A stretch of DNA of 64,000 bases from an uncultured Allomuricauda sp. (GCF_947499585.1 NZ_CANMOO010000002.1:62001-126000), one strand, 5' to 3'. Positions 8,001 to 17,657 are shown, counted from the first letter of the stretch. A program made the numbers and translations. The notes: generated by a model not told the origin, from the sequence alone.

Positions 8001-10645
8001 ATTTCTATAGAAACTGGTGGAGAAGACCAGCATCTGGTGATACGGAAAGTTCAAAAATTTTGATTTTTTCAGCAGATAAAGAAAAGTATTCACTTGGCGA
8101 TCAGGCAGTAGTTACTTTTCCATCAGATACAGGAGGGCGAGCTCTATTAAGTATTGAAAATGGTTCTGAAGTTTTATCACAGCAATGGATTGAAACCTCT
8201 GCAAAAGAGACCAAAGCAACCATTCCCATTACTGCAGACATGGCGCCCAATGCCTACATCAACATATCATTATTGCAACCACACGGACAAGTCGTAAATG
8301 ATTTACCCATTCGTTTGTATGGCGTTGTACCTCTATTGGTCGAAAATCCAGCTACTTATTTAAAGCCTGAGCTCAAAATGCCAGAAGCTCTGGAACCGGA
8401 AAAATCCTTTAAGGTGACCGTCTCGGAGGCCAATGAAAAGTCAATGACCTATTCCTTGGCGGTTGTTGACGAAGGTCTATTGGATTTAACACGATTCAAA
8501 ACCCCAGATATTCATGCTTCGTTCTATGCCAGACAAGCTTTGGGCGTAAAGACTTTTGATATTTTTGACGATGTCATGGGTGCATACTCCATCAGTGTAG
8601 ATAATATTTATGCCATCGGTGGTGGTGGAATTGGTGAGGGAGCTAAAAATAGAAAAGCACAACGGTTTAAGCCTGTTGTTACCTATTTAGGCCCGTTTAC
8701 CTTAAAAGCAGGTGAAAAAGCATCCCACACTATAAACATGCCAAATTATGTAGGCTCAGTGCGCACCATGGTCGTTGCAGGAAATAAAAACAGTGCCTAT
8801 GGCAATACAGAAAAGGCTACCCCAGTACGCAAACCATTGATGGTATTGACCTCAATACCCAGAAAATTATCTCCAGGTGAAAAAGTGACCATTCCTGTTA
8901 CCGTGTTTGCTATGGATAAAAAAGTAAAAAACGTAACCGTTTCAATTGATGCAGGAAAAGCTCTGGAAGCAATCGGGCCTACATCAAAAAATATCACCTT
9001 CAATTCAGTTGGCGAGCAAATTGTAAATTTTGATTTTAAGGTAAATCCAACAAAATCATTTCAAACCATAAAAGTCACAGCATCTGGGAATGGAGAAAGC
9101 GCAAGCAACGAAACTGAAATCGACGTAGAAAACCCTAATCCAATAACTACTAAAAGTACATTGTACACGATAACCGAAAATCAATCAGAGACCATTTCTT
9201 TTGAAACTTTTGGAACCTCAGGAACCAACACGGCATTTGTTGAATTTTCAACCCTTCCGCCTATGGATTTTTCAAAAAGAATGGAGTACTTACTTCAGTA
9301 TCCCCATGGTTGTGTAGAACAAACTACATCTGCAGCTTTCCCACAATTGTTTTTAGCAGAAGTACTAGATATCACTTTTGACAAGAAAAAGGAAATTGAA
9401 AAAAATATAAAAGCGGCCATTAAGAGACTGAATGATTTTCAAGTACCGAGTGGTGGTTTAAGCTATTGGTCCGGTTATGGAAGTGCCAATGACTGGGGGA
9501 CATCGTACGCCGGACATTTTATGTTGGAAGCCAAACAAAAAGGGTATCAGCTACCGTTGACATTTTTGAGCAATTGGCTACGCTATCAAAAAAATACGGC
9601 CCGTCAATGGAGCAATCAAAGTACTCGTTACAATAATGATATTGCCCAAGCATATCGTCTGTACACCTTGGCTTTAGCACAGCAGCCAGAATTGGCAGCT
9701 ATGAACAGATTGCGTGAATCCAAAAATCTAAGTAATGAAGCTAAATGGAGATTGGCAGCAGCTTACGCGTTAGTGGGCAAAAAGGAAGTAGCACAAAAAC
9801 TCGCACAAATCGCAAATGTCAATTTTACACCTAATTCTTATAATTACCGAACTTATGGTTCAGTATTCAGGAATAGGGCGATGGCTTTGGAAACTATGGT
9901 CATACTTGGAGACTCCCAACAACGGGAATTGGCTGTTTCATTGGCAAAAAACCTATCCTCACAAAGATGGTATAGCACGCAAGAGACCGCATTTGCTTTA
10001 TTGTCCATGTCCAAAATGGTTGCAAAAAATGGAGGTAAATCCCTTGATTTGACTTTCACAAATAATGGAAAAGAAGTAGCGGTAAAAACAGATAGGGCTA
10101 TTGCGCAACGAAGTATTTCAATCTCCTCAGCAAAAGGTGAAATACTTATCAAAAATAATCAAGGCAATACCATTTATGCTACGCTTACCCAAACTGGAAA
10201 ACTACCCGTGGGTCAAGAATTGGCGCAACAGCAAAATCTAACATTATCTGTAAAGTATCTTGATGCTGTTGGAAATTCTATTAATGTAACTGAGCTTCGT
10301 CAAGGAACTGAGTTACAAGCACAGTTGACCGTTTTCAACTCCACCAATGATTATTATGATAACTTGGCATTGACACAGATTGTTCCAAGCGGATGGGAAA
10401 TTGTGAATACATCCTATGCAGGTGGAGGTGACCCAAATTCTAGCAAGGCCGATTATATTGATACCCGTGATGATAGCACTAATTTCTATTTTGATTTAGG
10501 TGCAAAGAAGACCAAAACTTTTACCATAAAACTGAATGCTTCCTTTTTGGGTGACTATTATTTACCTGGCTCCCAGGTTGAAGCTATGTACGACAATACC
10601 GCTTATGCTCGGAATAAGGGCAAATGGATTAAAGTATCACGATGA
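5072..10645 (+). CDS. Alpha-2-macroglobulin family lipoprotein with thioester
   Basis: Bacterial alpha-2-macroglobulins are giant lipoproteins thought to trap invading proteases in the periplasm. The 1857 residues start with a lipobox (LLVSC, cysteine 19), contain an MG2-type region (GLQGFIYTERGVHRPGDPVH at about 620-640), the alpha-2-macroglobulin core (SLAVVDEGLLDLTRFKTPD at about 1130; VTYLGPFTLKAGE at about 1205) and the thioester motif GCVEQ with C1414 and Q1417. The thioester domain continues as QVPSGGLSYWSG. The Cys and Gln are both present, so covalent trapping is possible. The pbpC gene starts 9 bases after the stop, the same pairing as E. coli yfhM-pbpC. It is longer than the E. coli protein. 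Confidence 0.95.
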   Translation: MSRFVRVLVISILVLLVSCKKKTDSADTDNLFKFKDYISYHTNGNQSISTPITIVLAQQLNQFELAQELPTEYLKITPKVEGKLAIENGRELTFQPSEYLKPNTEYVVNLSLGKLFENIKSDFKNYTFSFKTITPNFKINLGNLQSHSKNWQYLTGTLEASDILSAEKINSVLSVAQGENNVPVKWDNVSEDARYFTFKIDSIPRKTDDTELIINWNGKDIGADNNGSEKYAIPGLNKFIVIDAKTSTAPNAALTLNFSDPLKKNQNLNGLVTIENAQSLRYEINGNVLKVYPSNRIMGQVRVNAFEGIKSEYGYALKKSFSELVSFEQLKPNVRLISKGTILPNATSTPIYFETVNLSAVEVRVIQVFENNMLQYLQNSNLTQEYNSDLRPVGRRVAYKVIPLTETKDDDTSFWKAHALDLSELIKVNPGSLYRIEFSFKKEHTSYECIGSESSEGETENYASNDTDSQDLSDEALEERYWDNEIYYWRNYNYNWEEEDNPCHQAYYNANRIATTNLLGSDLGLIVKKGNNRSYHFVTTNLLTTNPEANTNIKLYNFQQQLLAEVTTDASGFGIYDGEESIAFAVAKKNNNFAYVKLADGNALSLSKFDVSGEELQSGLQGFIYTERGVHRPGDPVHLTFVLDDKANPLPASHPVTIEVNDARGKLVQRNVLKDGTLPVADGLYAKKEGDFYYFPIPTKATSPTGTWNAKIIVGGAQFNKSLKIATVKPNRLKVDFAFEDEVLKANQNNKGKAIVQWLHGAPARNLKIDINAKLQQASNAFPSHKGYVFQDPVRTFNETELQFISSKLDGEGLLNIDKKINTNTNASGMLQATFTTKVFEGGGDFSIDVFSKKLAPFSHFVGLRSPKARQYGSFLTDENTTFDVVSVNADGKQAGNRKLKVKVYKIEWRWWWNRGYDNLSRYENATVHRPFKEMSVTTGADGKANFKVNIPDDDGGRFLIRVIDEDSGHATGRTAYFYRNWWRRPASGDTESSKILIFSADKEKYSLGDQAVVTFPSDTGGRALLSIENGSEVLSQQWIETSAKETKATIPITADMAPNAYINISLLQPHGQVVNDLPIRLYGVVPLLVENPATYLKPELKMPEALEPEKSFKVTVSEANEKSMTYSLAVVDEGLLDLTRFKTPDIHASFYARQALGVKTFDIFDDVMGAYSISVDNIYAIGGGGIGEGAKNRKAQRFKPVVTYLGPFTLKAGEKASHTINMPNYVGSVRTMVVAGNKNSAYGNTEKATPVRKPLMVLTSIPRKLSPGEKVTIPVTVFAMDKKVKNVTVSIDAGKALEAIGPTSKNITFNSVGEQIVNFDFKVNPTKSFQTIKVTASGNGESASNETEIDVENPNPITTKSTLYTITENQSETISFETFGTSGTNTAFVEFSTLPPMDFSKRMEYLLQYPHGCVEQTTSAAFPQLFLAEVLDITFDKKKEIEKNIKAAIKRLNDFQVPSGGLSYWSGYGSANDWGTSYAGHFMLEAKQKGYQLPLTFLSNWLRYQKNTARQWSNQSTRYNNDIAQAYRLYTLALAQQPELAAMNRLRESKNLSNEAKWRLAAAYALVGKKEVAQKLAQIANVNFTPNSYNYRTYGSVFRNRAMALETMVILGDSQQRELAVSLAKNLSSQRWYSTQETAFALLSMSKMVAKNGGKSLDLTFTNNGKEVAVKTDRAIAQRSISISSAKGEILIKNNQGNTIYATLTQTGKLPVGQELAQQQNLTLSVKYLDAVGNSINVTELRQGTELQAQLTVFNSTNDYYDNLALTQIVPSGWEIVNTSYAGGGDPNSSKADYIDTRDDSTNFYFDLGAKKTKTFTIKLNASFLGDYYLPGSQVEAMYDNTAYARNKGKWIKVSR

Positions 10646-10653
10646 TGTTGTAA

Positions 10654-13026
10654 ATGAAGGCTTTTTTATTGGCTTTAAAGAGAATTGTGTTGAAGCACCG
10701 AATTAAACTTTTGGTTGTTCTTACACTTTTCTTGTTTTGGTTTTTCTGCTTACCCAAACAGCTTTTTAAGGACCCCACCTCAACCGTAGTGACCAGTTCT
10801 GATAATGTATTGATTGGTGCTCGAATCGCTCATGATGGACAGTGGCGTTTTCCCCAGATTGACTCCATTCCAGAGCGTTTTAAACAAAGTGTTCTCTTGT
10901 TTGAAGACGAATATTTTTATAAGCATCCCGGTTTTAATCCAATCTCTATTTTTAATGCCATAAAACACAATCTTACCAAGGATACACGCAGAGGAGGAAG
11001 TACGATAACCCAACAGGTCATTCGTATGAGCAGAAAAAATAAGAGGCGTACTTATTTTGAAAAATGCATTGAAATCTTCATGGCCACTCGGTTGGAGTTA
11101 CGTTATTCCAAAGACGACATTTTAAAACTCTATGCCACACATACACCTTATGGCGGTAATGTGGTAGGCTTAGAAACCGCTTCATGGCGTTATTTTGGAA
11201 TTCCCGCACAAGAATTAAGTTGGGGGCAATCAGCTACTTTAGCCGTCTTGCCCAATGCGCCATCGCTTATTTTTCCAGGTAGAAACGAACAATTGCTCCT
11301 GAAGAAACGCAATCGCCTCCTTAAAAAATTATGGGAAGAAAATCATATCGATGAAACTACCTATAAACTGGCCATTTCCGAACCTTTACCACAAAAACCC
11401 ATTGCTCTTCCCAATATAACGCCTCATCTTACGGAGCGCATTAAAAAAGAGCACCAAGGCAAACGAATACAAACTTCTATTGACAGACATTTACAGTATC
11501 AAGCAAATATTGTGGCAGAACGCCATTACCAGCGATTAAAAAGTAACGAAATCCATAACCTTGCCATTTTAATATTGGATGTGGAAACCCGGAAGGTTTT
11601 AAGTTATGTGGGCAATTCCCCTTCTGGAAAAACTCATGGTAACTATGTAGATATTATTACTAAAAATCGAAGTACAGGCAGCACGTTGAAGCCTTTCCTA
11701 TTTGCTTCACTCATGCATGAAGGCCAATTGTTGCCCAATACTTTGGTGAAAGATATTCCGACGGTAATCAATGGTTACAATCCAAAAAACTTCAATAAAA
11801 AGCATTCTGGCGCTGTACCAGCCAACAGGGCACTTTCCCGCTCGTTAAATGTGCCAGCCGTTCGGTTATTGCGACAATATGGACTTCAAAAATTTTACAA
11901 CAAACTTCATAAAATGAATTTGAAATCCGTGGACAAACCAGCTGGACATTATGGTTTGGCCTTAATTTTGGGAGGAGCTGAAAGCTCACTATGGGACCTT
12001 ACCAAAACCTATGCCTCCGCTGCATCAACTTTAAACTATTTTGAATCCAATTCCAGCACGTATCGTACTAATGAATTTGTAGAACCTAATTATCTGCTCA
12101 ACACTGAAATCGATTTTGGGGAACAACAATTTGAAGCGCCAGTTTTAAATGCTGGTTCGCTTTACCATACTATTAAATCTTTACAAGAAGTCAATAGACC
12201 AGAGGGTGATGAAAATTGGCAGTTTTTTGATTCTTCTAAACGTATTGCATGGAAAACGGGAACCAGCTTTGGTTTTAAAGACGCATGGGCCGTTGGAGTA
12301 ACTCCAAAATATGCTATAGGTATTTGGGCAGGAAATGCTGATGGAGAAGGAAGGCCAGGATTAACAGGGGTTACTGCAGCAGCACCTATTCTTTTTGATG
12401 TATTGGACGTATTGCCCAACAGTGGTTGGTTTCAACAACCATTTGATGATTTAATTGAACTGGAAATCTGTTCCCAAAGTGGGCATCTAGCTTCCGCTTT
12501 TTGTAATAACGTAAGAAAGGAGTGGCTACCTATTAACGGAACAAAAAGCAGACAATGCCCATATCATAGACAAGTTTTTTTGGATGTTTCAGAAGCATTT
12601 AGGGTAAATTCCGAGTGTTATCCATTGGAAGATATGGTAGCCAAAAATTGGTTTACCCTTCCTCCTGTAATTGAATATTATTACTCCACTTCAAATCCAA
12701 ATTACAAGCCATTACCTGTTTATTTGCAAGGGTGTTATATTTCAGAATCACAATTAATGGAGTTTATCTATCCAAAGAAAAATGAAGAGGTTCTGTTACC
12801 AAAAGACTTAGGTAATAGTAAAACTGAAATCATATTCAAGCTGGCGCACCAACGAGCAGATAGCATGGTCTATTGGTACTTGGATGAAACCTATATTGGA
12901 ACTACTGAAAGCTTTCATGAACTCATCAACCAGGCTAAATCTGGAGAATATGTATTGACCGTAGTTGATGATCAAGGCAATCGCATTCAGCAAAAAGTAT
13001 CGGTAAAACGGGCTTCGGAGAACTAG
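10654..13026 (+). CDS. pbpC: Penicillin-binding protein 1C
   Basis: Bifunctional peptidoglycan synthase anchored in the inner membrane. The 790 residues have a membrane helix at about 18-33, a GT51 glycosyltransferase domain (EDEYFYKHPGF with catalytic-type E84; RRGGSTITQQ; later RKNKRR), a transpeptidase domain with S343-x-x-K346 (STLK), SRSLN as SxN and K534-T-G-T, and a C-terminal extension of the BiPBP type. All catalytic motifs are intact. The partner alpha-2-macroglobulin is immediately upstream, which supports a joint role in defending or repairing the periplasm. It converges with der, with only 4 bases between stop codons. Confidence 0.96.
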   Translation: MKAFLLALKRIVLKHRIKLLVVLTLFLFWFFCLPKQLFKDPTSTVVTSSDNVLIGARIAHDGQWRFPQIDSIPERFKQSVLLFEDEYFYKHPGFNPISIFNAIKHNLTKDTRRGGSTITQQVIRMSRKNKRRTYFEKCIEIFMATRLELRYSKDDILKLYATHTPYGGNVVGLETASWRYFGIPAQELSWGQSATLAVLPNAPSLIFPGRNEQLLLKKRNRLLKKLWEENHIDETTYKLAISEPLPQKPIALPNITPHLTERIKKEHQGKRIQTSIDRHLQYQANIVAERHYQRLKSNEIHNLAILILDVETRKVLSYVGNSPSGKTHGNYVDIITKNRSTGSTLKPFLFASLMHEGQLLPNTLVKDIPTVINGYNPKNFNKKHSGAVPANRALSRSLNVPAVRLLRQYGLQKFYNKLHKMNLKSVDKPAGHYGLALILGGAESSLWDLTKTYASAASTLNYFESNSSTYRTNEFVEPNYLLNTEIDFGEQQFEAPVLNAGSLYHTIKSLQEVNRPEGDENWQFFDSSKRIAWKTGTSFGFKDAWAVGVTPKYAIGIWAGNADGEGRPGLTGVTAAAPILFDVLDVLPNSGWFQQPFDDLIELEICSQSGHLASAFCNNVRKEWLPINGTKSRQCPYHRQVFLDVSEAFRVNSECYPLEDMVAKNWFTLPPVIEYYYSTSNPNYKPLPVYLQGCYISESQLMEFIYPKKNEEVLLPKDLGNSKTEIIFKLAHQRADSMVYWYLDETYIGTTESFHELINQAKSGEYVLTVVDDQGNRIQQKVSVKRASEN

Positions 13027-13030
13027 GTTT

Positions 13031-14332
13031 CTATTTCTTTCTCAAGAAAATGGTAACGGGCACTCCACTAAAATCAAAGTTTTCCCGCAGTTTGTTTTCC
13101 AAAAAACGTTTGTAGGGATCCCGCACATACTGCGGCAGATTACAGAAAAAAGCAAATTGTGGGTATGGCGTGGGCAATTGGGTACAGAACTTGATTTTCA
13201 CATATTTGCCTTTGTAAGCTGGTGGTGGCGTATGTTCAATAATAGGCAACATGATATCATTCAGTTTTCTGGTCACTACCTTTTTTGAACGGTTTTTGTA
13301 GACATCGACAGCCGTTTCAATTGCTTTAAAGATTCTTTGCTTAGTCAATACTGAAATGAAGAGAATTGGCACATCGGTAAAAGGCTCCATTGCTTTTTTA
13401 ATTTTTGCCTCGTATTCCTTTACAGAATTGGTTTCCTTTTCAACCAAGTCCCACTTATTCACTAATATAACTATCCCTTTATTGTTGCGTTGCGCCAACC
13501 AAAAGATGTTCTGTACTTGCCCATCAAATCCTCGGGTAGCATCAAGAAGCAATATGCAGACGTCACAATGTTCTATTGCTCTTACAGATCGCATTACGGA
13601 ATAAAATTCCAAATCTTCTTTTACCTTGGCTTTTCTTCGGATTCCTGCGGTATCAACCAAATTAAATTCAAACCCGAATCTATTGTATTTGGTATCTATA
13701 CTGTCCCGAGTAGTTCCTGCAATATCTGTAACTATATAGCGATCTTCCCCTATAAGTGCATTGATAAAAGATGATTTTCCAGCATTGGGCCTTCCCACGA
13801 CTGCAAATCTTGGCAATTCACTTTCTTCTTCTTCAATTTCAGGCAGTTCCTTAACCAACGCATCCAACAACTCCCCTGTTCCGCTGCCATTAATACTTGA
13901 TAAAGTATAGTAATTTTCCAGGCCCAATGAGTAGAATTCTACTGCATCTGCCTCCCTTTGGGCATTGTCCACTTTGTTTATCGCTAGAAAAACAGGTTTA
14001 TTCACTCTTCTAAGTAATTTGGATACATCCTGATCCATGCCAGTTACACCAGATTCCACATCAACCATAAAAACAATGGCGTCTGCTTCATCTATGGCAA
14101 GTTCTACTTGTCTATCAATCTCTTTTTCAAAGACATCATCGCTTCCAAGTACATACCCACCAGTATCTATTACTGAAAATTCCTTCCCATTCCAATCACT
14201 TTTTCCGTAATGACGATCACGCGTAACACCACTAACGGCATCCACGATAGCCTCTCGACGTTGAATCAATCGGTTAAAAAAAGTAGATTTTCCAACATTT
14301 GGTCTTCCAACAATGGCCACAATAGCACTCAT
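13031..14332 (-). CDS. der: Ribosome biogenesis GTPase Der
   Basis: Tandem-GTPase factor needed for assembly of the 50S ribosomal subunit. Two full G domains are visible, each with a P-loop (GRPNVGKST near residue 9 and GRPNAGKSS near 180), DTGG or DTAG switch II and NKVD or NKWD specificity motifs, followed by a KH-like C-terminal domain ([22 protein letters not shown]). I place the start at 14332 ([12 protein letters not shown]), the form conserved in the family; an ATG two codons upstream at 14338 is the alternative. Length is normal at 433 residues. Confidence 0.97.
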   Translation of the reverse strand: MSAIVAIVGRPNVGKSTFFNRLIQRREAIVDAVSGVTRDRHYGKSDWNGKEFSVIDTGGYVLGSDDVFEKEIDRQVELAIDEADAIVFMVDVESGVTGMDQDVSKLLRRVNKPVFLAINKVDNAQREADAVEFYSLGLENYYTLSSINGSGTGELLDALVKELPEIEEEESELPRFAVVGRPNAGKSSFINALIGEDRYIVTDIAGTTRDSIDTKYNRFGFEFNLVDTAGIRRKAKVKEDLEFYSVMRSVRAIEHCDVCILLLDATRGFDGQVQNIFWLAQRNNKGIVILVNKWDLVEKETNSVKEYEAKIKKAMEPFTDVPILFISVLTKQRIFKAIETAVDVYKNRSKKVVTRKLNDIMLPIIEHTPPPAYKGKYVKIKFCTQLPTPYPQFAFFCNLPQYVRDPYKRFLENKLRENFDFSGVPVTIFLRKK

Positions 14333-14348
14333 CTGCATTAAATTTTTG

Positions 14349-14356
14349 CAAAAATA
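14349..14356 (-). promoter_or_regulatory. Putative der -7 element (TATTTTTG)
   Basis: Bases 14356 to 14349 read TATTTTTG on the minus strand, matching TAnnTTTG. Transcription would begin only about 10 bases before the chosen der start, implying a very short leader. No confident -33 element was placed. Confidence 0.4.
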
Positions 14357-14408
14357 CCACTATTTATGAAGAAAAAATGATACCTTTTTTAATCAATTTC
14401 AATTAGTT

Positions 14409-14927
14409 ATGAGTGATTTTGCCAATGAAATTGTTTTGCGTCCGCGTTTTGAAGTTTCTTTAAAAGAAGATATTGAACAATTAAAGTTAGTTTTTGACAA
14501 AAGCTCCAAAGATCCATTCCTGATAAAACGGCTGGACGAGCATATCTACATACGGTTTAAAAAAACGGATACTACGTTTTGGTCGCCACAACTTCACTTA
14601 GAACTTACCTCATTTGAGAAAGGGATAAGTAAAATTCATGGCGTCTTTGGTCCTAATCCTACGCTTTGGACATTTTTTATGTTCCTGCATTTTGGTATAG
14701 GTACACTTTTCATTATTCTGGGAGTTTTTGCATACTCCAACTATTCCCTTGGGCATGATGTAACTTATTGGCTTACCGGAATGTTTTTTTTGGTTTTAAT
14801 ATGGTTTGCGCTATACGCTTTTGGAAGAATGGGAAAGGTTAAAGGTAGGAGTCAGATGAGCCAGCTTAAGGATTATCTTAGGGAGATAATTTCAGATTTT
14901 AAAAACAATGGGAAAGGCACAGACTAA
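14409..14927 (+). CDS. Conserved small membrane protein between der and era
   Basis: No function is recognisable. The 172-residue product has a soluble N-terminal half (about 1-90, with VLRPRFEVSLKEDIEQL and HIYIRFKKTD), two membrane segments at about 95-115 and 122-143, and a basic C-terminal tail (GRMGKVKGRSQMSQLKDYL). It lacks any P-loop, so a label of GTP-binding protein, which such neighbours may receive by proximity, is not supported here. It is transcribed opposite to both der and era. A membrane-bound sensor or lipid-associated role is possible but not shown. Confidence 0.8.
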   Translation: MSDFANEIVLRPRFEVSLKEDIEQLKLVFDKSSKDPFLIKRLDEHIYIRFKKTDTTFWSPQLHLELTSFEKGISKIHGVFGPNPTLWTFFMFLHFGIGTLFIILGVFAYSNYSLGHDVTYWLTGMFFLVLIWFALYAFGRMGKVKGRSQMSQLKDYLREIISDFKNNGKGTD

Positions 14928-14958
14928 TGCCTTCTTCCTTTTACTTAATTCAATTATG

Positions 14959-14980
14959 AAACATAGACTATCTTATGTTT
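14959..14980. terminator. Weak hairpin between convergent genes
   Basis: AAACATA (14959-14965) and TATGTTT (14974-14980) form a 7-bp stem with an 8-base loop between the 3' ends of the membrane-protein gene and era, touching the era stop codon. The stem is AT-rich and the T run is short, so termination is only a possibility. Confidence 0.25.
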
Positions 14981-15864
14981 TAGTTATTGTAACCAAAACG
15001 TTTAAGTTGGCGTGAATTGCTACGCCAATTTTTATTTACCTTAACATAGAGTTCAATATGAACCTGCTTATCAAAGAATTTTTCCAAGTCTTTTCGTGAT
15101 TCTACCCCAACTCTTTTAAGGGCACTTCCTTTATGGCCTATAATTATGCCTTTTTGCGTATCCCGTTCAACCATAATCACCGATCGAATCCTAATAATAT
15201 CTTGGTCCTCAAAAAATTCTTCCGTTTCTATCTCTACAGCATATGGAATTTCTTTTTTGTAGTGCATCAATATTTTCTCTCGGATAGTCTCGTTCACAAA
15301 AAACCGTTCTGGTTTATCTGTTAACTGATCTTTAGGATAATAAGGTGGGGCTTCGGGCAATAACTCCAAAATACGTTCAAAAACTTCCTTTACATTAAAA
15401 TTTTCCAATGCCGAAATTGCATGTAGTTCCGCTTTGGGAAGTAACCCTTGCCAATATTGTATTTGTTCTTCCAATACCTGTTGTTCAGAAGTGTCTATTT
15501 TATTCAATAGCAGTAATACAGGAATTTTACTATTGGTGATTTTAGTAAAGAAAGCTTCATCTTTCAATGCTTTTTCTCCAATCTCAACCATATACAGTAG
15601 AACATCTGCATCTTCAAATGCTGATTTTACAAAATTCATCATGGAACTTTGTAATTCGTATGCCGGTTTTATGATTCCAGGGGTATCTGAAAGAATTACT
15701 TGAAAATCATCCCCATTGACAATACCTAAAATTCGATGTCTTGTAGTTTGCGCTTTGGACGTTATAATAGAAAGTTTTTCACCAACAAAAGCATTCATCA
15801 AAGTGGACTTGCCCACATTTGGATTACCTATAATATTTACAAAACCCGATTTATGCTTTTTCAT
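14980..15864 (-). CDS. era: GTPase Era
   Basis: Essential GTPase that binds 16S rRNA during 30S maturation. The 294 residues show the G1 motif GNPNVGKST near residue 12, the switch II motif DTPGI, NKID near 121 and a C-terminal KH domain containing GHKGSALKRVGVESR (about 246-260), the RNA-binding loop. Length is typical. The start overlaps the 3' end of the downstream-lying symporter gene (15851-15864), so both are likely on one transcript starting upstream of the symporter. Confidence 0.97.
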   Translation of the reverse strand: MKKHKSGFVNIIGNPNVGKSTLMNAFVGEKLSIITSKAQTTRHRILGIVNGDDFQVILSDTPGIIKPAYELQSSMMNFVKSAFEDADVLLYMVEIGEKALKDEAFFTKITNSKIPVLLLLNKIDTSEQQVLEEQIQYWQGLLPKAELHAISALENFNVKEVFERILELLPEAPPYYPKDQLTDKPERFFVNETIREKILMHYKKEIPYAVEIETEEFFEDQDIIRIRSVIMVERDTQKGIIIGHKGSALKRVGVESRKDLEKFFDKQVHIELYVKVNKNWRSNSRQLKRFGYNN

Positions 15865-17218
15865 ACTTCATTTTTGAAAAATACTTTTTGGCTGCTAAAT
15901 TAACTCTAGGAGATAGATAAAGCACCGCTATCATATTTGGAATTACCATGAGTGCATAGGCCAAATCTATCAAATTAATGACCAAATCTACTGAGGCTAC
16001 TGCAGCAAAAACAATAGTAACCACAAAATACCAGTTGTAGTATTTTCCAATTTTAGCATTGGTCAAAAAAGAAAGACACTTTACACCATAATATGAATAG
16101 GTGAATAATGTGGATAGCGCAAATGCTGAAACAATAATCATCAATAAAACATCACCATAACCAAACAATGTTTTTTTAAAGGCAATCAGTGTCATCAATA
16201 TTCCATTGCTTTCTGCCTCTAAATAAGCTCCGCTTAGAATAATAACTATTGCTGTTAAGGTGCAGACGATAATGGTATCAATAAAAGGACCCAACATAGC
16301 AACCAATCCTTCTTGAACCGGCTCATCTGTTTTGGACTGACCATGATACATTGGCGCACTACCCAACCCGGCCTCATTTGAAAACATTGCTCGACGAACC
16401 CCAAGAATAACCAGTCCCCAGAAGCCTCCTTTAGCCATGGTATTAAAATTAAAGGCTTCTGTAACGATTAGTTTTAGAGAAGGCCATACTTCGCTTGCAT
16501 TGGTTGCCATAACGATCACTACGGCCGTAAAATATACAAGCACCATAAAAGGAACAATCGTTGAAGCTACTTTAGCTATTTTTTTGAGTCCCCCAAAAAT
16601 GACAAATGATGTTATAATAGCAAGGGTAATCCCTATAATCAATTTCCAATTAAAATCTCCCAATAAGGCCAAATTTTCATTTGGCTTTACCACATTCATA
16701 AAGGTTTGTGTAAACTGATTTGCTGTAAACACTCCTAAAAACCCAAAGAGACCTGCGACGCAGAAAAAAGTTGCCAAAGGCTTTGCTTTTTTACCCATGC
16801 CTTGTGCAATATAAAACATTGGTCCTCCCTGAAGCTTGCCTTCTGAATCAGTTCCTCTAAACATTATGGAAAGACTACAGGAATAAAACTTTATGCACAT
16901 TCCTATAAGCGCCGTTATCCATATCCAGAAAACAACTCCTGGACCTCCCATGTAAATGGCTATCGCCACCCCAGAAATATTCCCAAGACCAACGGTTGCG
17001 GCCACCGCGGCGGATAGCGCTTGAAGATGACTCACATCTCCCTTTGCCCCTTCTTTATCATGTTTACCAGCTGTTATTGCTATAGCGTGACCGAAATAGC
17101 GATATGGTAAAAATTTAGATTGAAAAACGAGGAATAATCCACCACCAATTAAGAGAACAAGCATAGCCCACTCTGTGTAGGGCAGCATTGCAGACAAAAA
17201 ATCATTAAAACCTTCCAT
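15851..17218 (-). CDS. Alanine/glycine:cation symporter (AgcS family)
   Basis: Inner-membrane secondary transporter predicted to import alanine or glycine with sodium or protons. The 455 residues form about 11 hydrophobic segments. Family signatures include the early VAATVGLGNISGVAIAIYMG (about 73-92), GPGVVFWIWITALIGM immediately after, and VRRAMFSNEAGLGSAPMYHG (about 277-296). The C-terminus overlaps the era start by 14 bases. Substrate choice between alanine and glycine cannot be decided from sequence. No obvious regulatory site lies in the 114 bases before the start, shared with the tRNA promoter region. Confidence 0.94.
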   Translation of the reverse strand: MEGFNDFLSAMLPYTEWAMLVLLIGGGLFLVFQSKFLPYRYFGHAIAITAGKHDKEGAKGDVSHLQALSAAVAATVGLGNISGVAIAIYMGGPGVVFWIWITALIGMCIKFYSCSLSIMFRGTDSEGKLQGGPMFYIAQGMGKKAKPLATFFCVAGLFGFLGVFTANQFTQTFMNVVKPNENLALLGDFNWKLIIGITLAIITSFVIFGGLKKIAKVASTIVPFMVLVYFTAVVIVMATNASEVWPSLKLIVTEAFNFNTMAKGGFWGLVILGVRRAMFSNEAGLGSAPMYHGQSKTDEPVQEGLVAMLGPFIDTIIVCTLTAIVIILSGAYLEAESNGILMTLIAFKKTLFGYGDVLLMIIVSAFALSTLFTYSYYGVKCLSFLTNAKIGKYYNWYFVVTIVFAAVASVDLVINLIDLAYALMVIPNMIAVLYLSPRVNLAAKKYFSKMKYEKA

Positions 17219-17289
17219 AGAGTAAAAACTCGAATTTATGGATTTTAAGCTGGACTTGCGTCAAACGTTTTAGTGAATATTGGTTTTAA

Positions 17290-17322
17290 TTTGGAAATAA
17301 GTGAAAAACCGTTGTATCTTTG
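17290..17322 (+). promoter_or_regulatory. Promoter of the initiator tRNA gene
   Basis: TTTG at 17290-17293 and TATCTTTG at 17315-17322 match the -33 and -7 consensus elements of the Bacteroidota housekeeping sigma factor (TTTG and TAnnTTTG) with a 21-base spacer. The tRNA begins 10 bases after the -7 element. This is the best promoter match I found in the window. Confidence 0.75.
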
Positions 17323-17332
17323 CCGTCCACAT

Positions 17333-17405
<73 letters not shown>

Positions 17406-17414
17406 CTACAAAAG

Positions 17415-17446
17415 AAAAGGCTTCTGATTTCTCGGAAGCCTTTTTT
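17415..17446 (+). terminator. Rho-independent terminator of the tRNA
   Basis: AAAAGGCTTC (17415-17424) pairs with GAAGCCTTTT (17435-17444) around a 10-base loop and runs into TTTTTT at 17441-17446, ten bases after the tRNA. Confidence 0.85.
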
Positions 17447-17522
17447 AATTTCTACCTAAAACTAATTTTATATACAGTATTCCCCTGAAAATCTTTGCTA
17501 TATAAATATTGATTGATATGTA

Positions 17523-17657
17523 TCAATCAATAGTAGCATAATGTCTTAGGTACTCTACTGGTGGTTTTAGTATCAATATGACCTCAAAAGTTTCCTCATT
17601 GGTCAAAGCCTCTACAATTACATGCATAATTTTACTCGCCGTCAAACCAATTTTCAT
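17523..17657 (-). CDS. Possible 44-residue ORF, unknown
   Basis: An ATG at 17657 opens a 44-codon frame ending in TGA at 17523 (MKIGLTASKIMHVIVEALTN at the start, KPPVEYLRHYATID at the end). The amino-acid mix is protein-like, with an amphipathic first half, but I recognise no family and see no convincing ribosome-binding or promoter signal. It may be a remnant of a larger gene in this accessory patch after the tRNA. Confidence 0.25.
   Translation of the reverse strand: MKIGLTASKIMHVIVEALTNEETFEVILILKPPVEYLRHYATID

Noticed and set aside
14409-14927. Annotation of the der-era membrane protein as a GTPase
   Set aside because: No P-loop or other G motifs are present.
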